Shown here piece after piece: positions 59,861-64,000 of a stretch of DNA of 64,000 nt. The notes under the pieces are model-generated. The model searched no databases, was not told where the DNA came from, and saw nothing but the letters and a program-made list of their open reading frames with translations. The stretch comes from Sequoia sempervirens (Eukaryota > Streptophyta > Pinopsida > Cupressales > Cupressaceae), in NCBI GenBank assembly GCA_007258455.2, contig VDFB02275585.1, positions 1 through 64,000 on the forward strand. The letters are read 5' to 3'. How positions within the stretch are numbered: the first letter of the stretch is position 1; every line of letters begins with the position of its first letter. The position numbers and the translations under genes were made by a program.

Positions 59861-61964
59861 ATACAACAGTAATTAATGAGGCATCACTTGGTGGAGTTGT
59901 TCACTCACGGTATAGAAATATTATTCTGTTTTATTAATTTGAATATTTGTGGATTAAAGTCTGCAAAAGGATTTTTCTATATGATCCATTTTTTCTTGGT
60001 GTATTTTATGATCCATGAAAGAAAAATAGGATCCAAAACAAATGAAGAAGAAGAGCTTATATAATCTAATTCAAAATATTCATGAACTGTAGAAATTTTA
60101 TGGCATTTTCTTTCTACAAGATATTCAAAGCTGAAAGCATTGATTGATAGATAGCATAATGAATCATACATTCACACGGATCTTCAAATAAGATACAGTA
60201 AAATGTTTGTATGTGCTCATTTTAATTCTTACTTCATAATTACGTCAAAGGATTTCTCCGGGAGAGAGTAAGCTACTCTCGTGGATCAACAACACCAAAT
60301 TCAGAAAGTAAGTATTGGTGTAGAGAGTATCAGAGAAGGTGAGACTGTTGGATTTTTACCATTTGCAGGGATACCTTGATTCTTCTTGGATCAGGGCCTA
60401 ATCCCTGGGTTTCTAAGGCTAGTGAGTGCAAGGCCCCTATTAGAGATTGTCTATGCAGCCAAACATGAAACTGTCAAAATTTCTGAACAATGAACTCGTA
60501 TAATGGGAAAATTGGGTTGACTTCCAAGCCCCAGTCTTACCAGCTCAAACTAAAAATCTGACCCTGACCGCTAAACAATTAGATAGCATAAGACATAGTA
60601 GGAACTTTAGCTATATATCTCTTTTTGTGCATTTCTTGTGTATTATCTAAATTTTTAGGCAAGCACAATTTTGCAGGTCACAATTAGGCTGAAATTAATT
60701 TTTTGGGTGTAGAATCTTGTATATCTGCAATTGTTTTGCCCTGCTTCGGAGGGCCAGACATCCTGCAAGATCTTTTGTATTTCATTCATAACACTGTTTA
60801 TTTTAATGATAGTTAATTTATGGAAATAGCTTTTATAATTTTGTTAGAGAAACCCAGATCATACCCAGATAAATGACGACCTTGTGGACAATTTGCAGAA
60901 CACCTAGAAGCAGATGTTAAGGTTATAATTAATTCATGGAAATAGCTTTTATATTTTTATTAGAGAAACCCAGATCATACCCAGATAAATGATGACCTTG
61001 TGGGAAATTTGCAAAATGCCTGGAAGCAGATGTGAGTAGCATGATTAGAGAAGACACTTCATAAAGTGATCTATGTGATTGGAGGAGTTGTTATATATAT
61101 ATCAATTTTCAAAGCTTATGGTTACAATTATGAATTTTTTATTGAAAGTCTTTTATTCAGCTATATAAATTTGATGTGGATTTTGGATGTCTTAATAGGT
61201 TGGTATTCCAATTTGGACAAAGGGAGTAGACTCCACACTTCAAAGCATTCGCAATATAAAGAAAGCTTTGCTTGAGATTTGAGAGGAAAATGAGGACTCT
61301 AAAAATGTTGAGTGCTCGGGAAGAGTAGTTGTTATTGAAATTGTTGTAAATGCGTAAAATATCTCATTGTAGAGAATGTATCACTATCATTTAGGGTTTT
61401 TGTCTACGTATTAGAGGACCATCTTCCTCATTTCTATGATCTTGAATTGTATAAAATCTTTGGGGATGACAACCCTTCCATGTAGCATAGATTTTTACAT
61501 CTAATCTATGTATAGTTGATGTTATCAATAGATAAACTTTTCATGTACAAAATTTTATCCTCTTAAAGAATAGATCAAATGCGTTTTGCCCAATTTACTT
61601 TATGTTCTATATCAACATCTAAAACAATATGAAACCATGGGTGAAAAAATAGAGATAGTCTCAATGTCATGCACTAGTATCCAAAGTATTACGAAGAAAT
61701 TGAAATTCTAAAATGTTGGATTCACAAGATAACGGTAATTTTTAATTTTATGCATCATCCTCAAAATATACAAATATGCACTCAAAACATACCTGGATGG
61801 TTATAAATCACCTAAAGTATTAATAAGATGTGTATACTTTAACACAAAGTCTATGTAACAAGTAGGCAATAACATTTGTATTATTGACGAAAGATGTGCC
61901 ACAATTTTTTTGGGTACATCTACCAAATTAATGTCATCATCATATGAACAAGGGGTGCATCATT
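59861..61964. other. Intergenic DNA
   Basis: No gene is recognised. It contains one 116-bp duplication, listed separately. Confidence 0.5.
60821..61036. repeat. 116-bp tandem duplication, two copies
   Basis: TGGAAATAGCTTTTATA starts at 60821 and 60937. Both copies continue with TTAGAGAAACCCAGATCATA, CCCAGATAAATGA, GACCTTGTGG and AGAAGCAGATGT or GGAAGCAGATGT. Confidence 0.92.
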
Positions 61965-63137
61965 AGAATATAGTGACAACACATTGTCCCCTACTAGTTA
62001 TTTCTAGACATCTTACATTCTAATGATGTCCCCTATCCACTTTTCCTACACAGGGGACAGTGTGTTTTCTAACACTGCAAACAATGTGAGCATTTTTTTG
62101 TTTCAATCATATCAAGAAAGTGAAATGTCATTTTTATTGTAACCAAAGAGTTGTTCTAAAACTTGAAGGTGGACTTCATTACATAGCTAACAAGGGACAG
62201 TGTGTTTTCCAACATTGAAAATTCATAAAGAAATAATTGACAAGGGACAGTGTGTTTTCCAACAATGCAAATAATGTGAGCATTTTTTGTTCCCTATTGG
62301 AAAACACACTGTCCCTTGTTGAAAAACACATTGTCCCCTGTTGGAAAACACACCGTCCTCTGTTGGAAAACACATTGTCCCCTGTGAATTATTTCCAATG
62401 TTGGAAAACACACTATCCTCTGTTAGTTATTTCTAGACGTGTTACATTCTAATGATGTCCCCTGTCCACTTTTCCTACACAAGGGACTGTGTGTTTTCCA
62501 ACACTGCAAACAATGTGAGCATTTTTTTGTTCCAATCATATCAAGAAAGTGAAAAACACATTGTCCCCTTTTAGTTATTTCCAATGTTGGAAAACCCACT
62601 GTCCCCTGTTAGTTATTTCCAATGCTGGAAAGTGGAAAACACATTGTCCCCTGTTAGTTATTTCTAATTTTGGAAAACACACTATCCCCTGTTAATTATT
62701 TCTAGACATCTTACATTCTAATGATGTCCCCTGTCCACTTTTCTTACACAGGGGACAAGGTGTTTTCCAATACTGCAAACAATGTGACCATTTTTTTGTT
62801 CCAATCATATCAAGAAAGTGAAATGTCATTTTTACTCTAACCAAAGGGTTGTTCTAAAATTTGAAGGCGGACTTCATTACATAACTGACAAGGGATAGTG
62901 TGTTTTCCAACACTGCAAATTCATAAAGAAATAATTGACAAGGGACAATGTGTTTTCTAACAATGCAAATAATGTGAGCATTCTTTTGTTCCCTATTGGA
63001 AAACACACTGTCCCTTGTTGGAAAACACACTATCCCCTATTAGTTATTTCCAATGTTGGAAAACACATTGTCCCCTGTTGGAAAACACACTGTCCCCTAT
63101 TGGAAAACACACTGTCCCCTGTTAGTTATTTCCAATG
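61965..63137. repeat. Bidirectional array of a ~20-bp motif with ~698-bp higher-order repeat
   Basis: The motif GGAAAACACACTGTCCCC (with small variants) occurs about 14 times directly and seven times inverted. Direct runs at 62297-62380 and 63055-63118 are spaced about 22 bp. Inverted copies start near 62053, 62194, 62244, 62483, 62751, 62892 and 62942. Blocks beginning TTATTTCTAGAC at about 61999, 62427 and 62697 are repeated, and the longest agreement gives a ~698-bp period. Arms 62240-62262 and 62297-62319 form a perfect 23-bp inverted repeat around a 34-nt loop. An imperfect version recurs ~698 bp downstream. Interleaved words are TTAGTTATTTCCAATG and ATGCAAATAATGTGAGCAT. Confidence 0.9.
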
Positions 63138-63269
63138 TTGAGGTAGGTAGAGAGAGGTAATGTTGAAGGAATAGAGGGAGAGGTAGGTAGAGAGAGTGAG
63201 GAAGAGATGCAACACAAATTCTTCCTCATCTCCATTGCTCTTACCTATTAATACCCCCTACTATTCATT

Positions 63270-63850
63270 GTTACGATCTTTTAACATTTTTTCATATCTT
63301 TTACTAGAATTTTTAGACCAGTTGCTCCCTCATCAACCCTTAGGATAGAAACATCCCTTTCTTGGATAGAGTTTTCAATGTCTTGAATACTTTTATGTAG
63401 CTTTGTAGCCACTTTTTTCTCAGCTTTGAGAGTGTCTTTATGATTAGAGAATGTAGACGTTATTTCTTTTAACAAGTTATTTACAAGACTTGTCTACCTT
63501 TTTAGATAATCCTTTCATGTCTCCACCCAACTGATTCTCTTTTTTTGCACTTAGATCTGATTTTTCATTTTCCTTGTCATCTATTTCCAATTGTATTTGT
63601 TCCATGGATTTCTTAAGTTCAAGAATCTTTGAGTTCATTTTTTCAACTCCACTTATAGCATCATCTCTCACATTCTTTACTTGCACAAATTCATATGCAA
63701 TACAAAACCTCTTAACTTTATCCACTTCTACATTGCCATTTTCCCATTGCACATACTGCACATGCACCTTCCTCAACATCTCAAGAGTGGGAAGAATCTC
63801 TTAAGTCAATACACTATCTATCTCATTCACTTTGGTCTACTTCTTCAGAT
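63270..63850 (-). pseudogene. SMC2: SMC2 (condensin subunit) fragment, broken
   Basis: SMC2 is the ATPase subunit of condensin that compacts chromosomes. Read on minus from ~63845, the sequence gives KVNEIDSVLT, EILPTLEMLRK, YVQWENGNVEVDKVKRFC, IAYEFVQVKNVRDDAISGV and, after a frameshift near 63477, AEKKVATKLHKSIQDIENSI and VDEGATGLK. This corresponds to the start of the first coiled coil, about residues 190-390 of a ~1170-residue protein, after the N-terminal ATPase part. Two stops fall at 63837-63839 and near 63801, at positions where Gln is usual. Neither head domain is present. No introns are evident over ~580 bases, so it could be a processed copy. The left border adjoins the repeat array. 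Confidence 0.85.
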
Positions 63851-63906
63851 TCCTTTTCCATTTCAACTTCTCAAGAGAAGGAAGAATCTCTTAAGTCAAT
63901 ACATTA
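63781..63906. repeat. 90-bp-spaced partial duplication in the SMC2 fragment
   Basis: GGAAGAATCTCTTAAGTCAA occurs at about 63789 and again at 63879, preceded by TCAAGAG in both. The second copy repeats the EILP-x-LEKL part of the SMC2 reading and diverges after ~36 bases. It is outside the normal gene order, so it arose after the copy was made. Confidence 0.75.
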
Positions 63907-64000
63907 TGTGTTATCATTCTTCCAAACTATTTGTCACGACCCCTCTCCATTATACTAGCTCAAAAACATTATCCCTATCCCTATCCAAAAAAATTATCCC

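Noticed and set aside
61965..63137. CRISPR-like array
   Set aside because: Units lie in both orientations, spacers are not unique, and the window is plant nuclear DNA with no cas genes.

Overview
The window looks like nuclear DNA from a seed plant with a large, repeat-rich genome. A conifer or other gymnosperm is a reasonable guess but is not proven. The evidence is AT-rich composition, several old Ty3/gypsy and Ty1/copia LTR retrotransposons, a plastid DNA insertion, plant-type nuclear tRNA genes, 5S-rRNA-related repeats, and fragments of plant PPR and SMC2 genes. I see no intact conventional multi-exon gene. The only plausible non-transposon coding sequence is a short ORF at 58964-59224, and it may be a truncated copy.

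Layout. 1-8.1 kb: AT-rich DNA without recognisable genes, apart from a 138-bp duplication near 2 kb. 8.1-9.6 kb: a 56-bp minisatellite, two intact tRNA genes (Thr-AGT on minus, Val-AAC on plus) and a repeat carrying the 3' half of 5S rRNA. 11.45-12.48 kb: a plastid-derived insertion (psbH tail, spacer, petB exon 1 and intron). 13.3-15.0 kb: two more 5S-related repeats. 15.95-16.76 kb: a decayed gypsy integrase on minus. 21.24-25.6 kb: a 5'-truncated gypsy/chromovirus pol followed by LTR-like DNA. 25.6-31.4 kb: a second gypsy/chromovirus with primer-binding site, gag, pol, chromodomain and a 3' LTR-like region. 31.46-32.75 kb: a poly(A)-tailed retroinsertion with a 19-bp target-site duplication. 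35.2-36.7 kb: a third gypsy remnant (gag joined to an LTR) on minus. 37.255-44.416 kb: a structurally complete copia element with both LTRs and a 5-bp target-site duplication.

44.8-55.3 kb holds the least explained material. Two diverged copies of one long ORF family, one on each strand, show no recognisable pol. Between them lie degenerate ~200-bp and ~160-bp tandem repeats, and a 90-bp triplet repeat follows. 58.5-59.9 kb has a PPR fragment on minus and the small plus-strand ORF. 61.97-63.14 kb is an array of one ~20-bp motif in both orientations, including a perfect 23-bp inverted repeat. The right edge carries a broken SMC2 fragment on minus.

The two gypsy pol frames and the unknown plus-strand ORF are interrupted mainly by in-frame stop codons rather than frameshifts. 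Where I can compare with family consensus, many stops sit at Gln, Arg or Trp positions. That is what ageing of methylated, silenced elements would produce.
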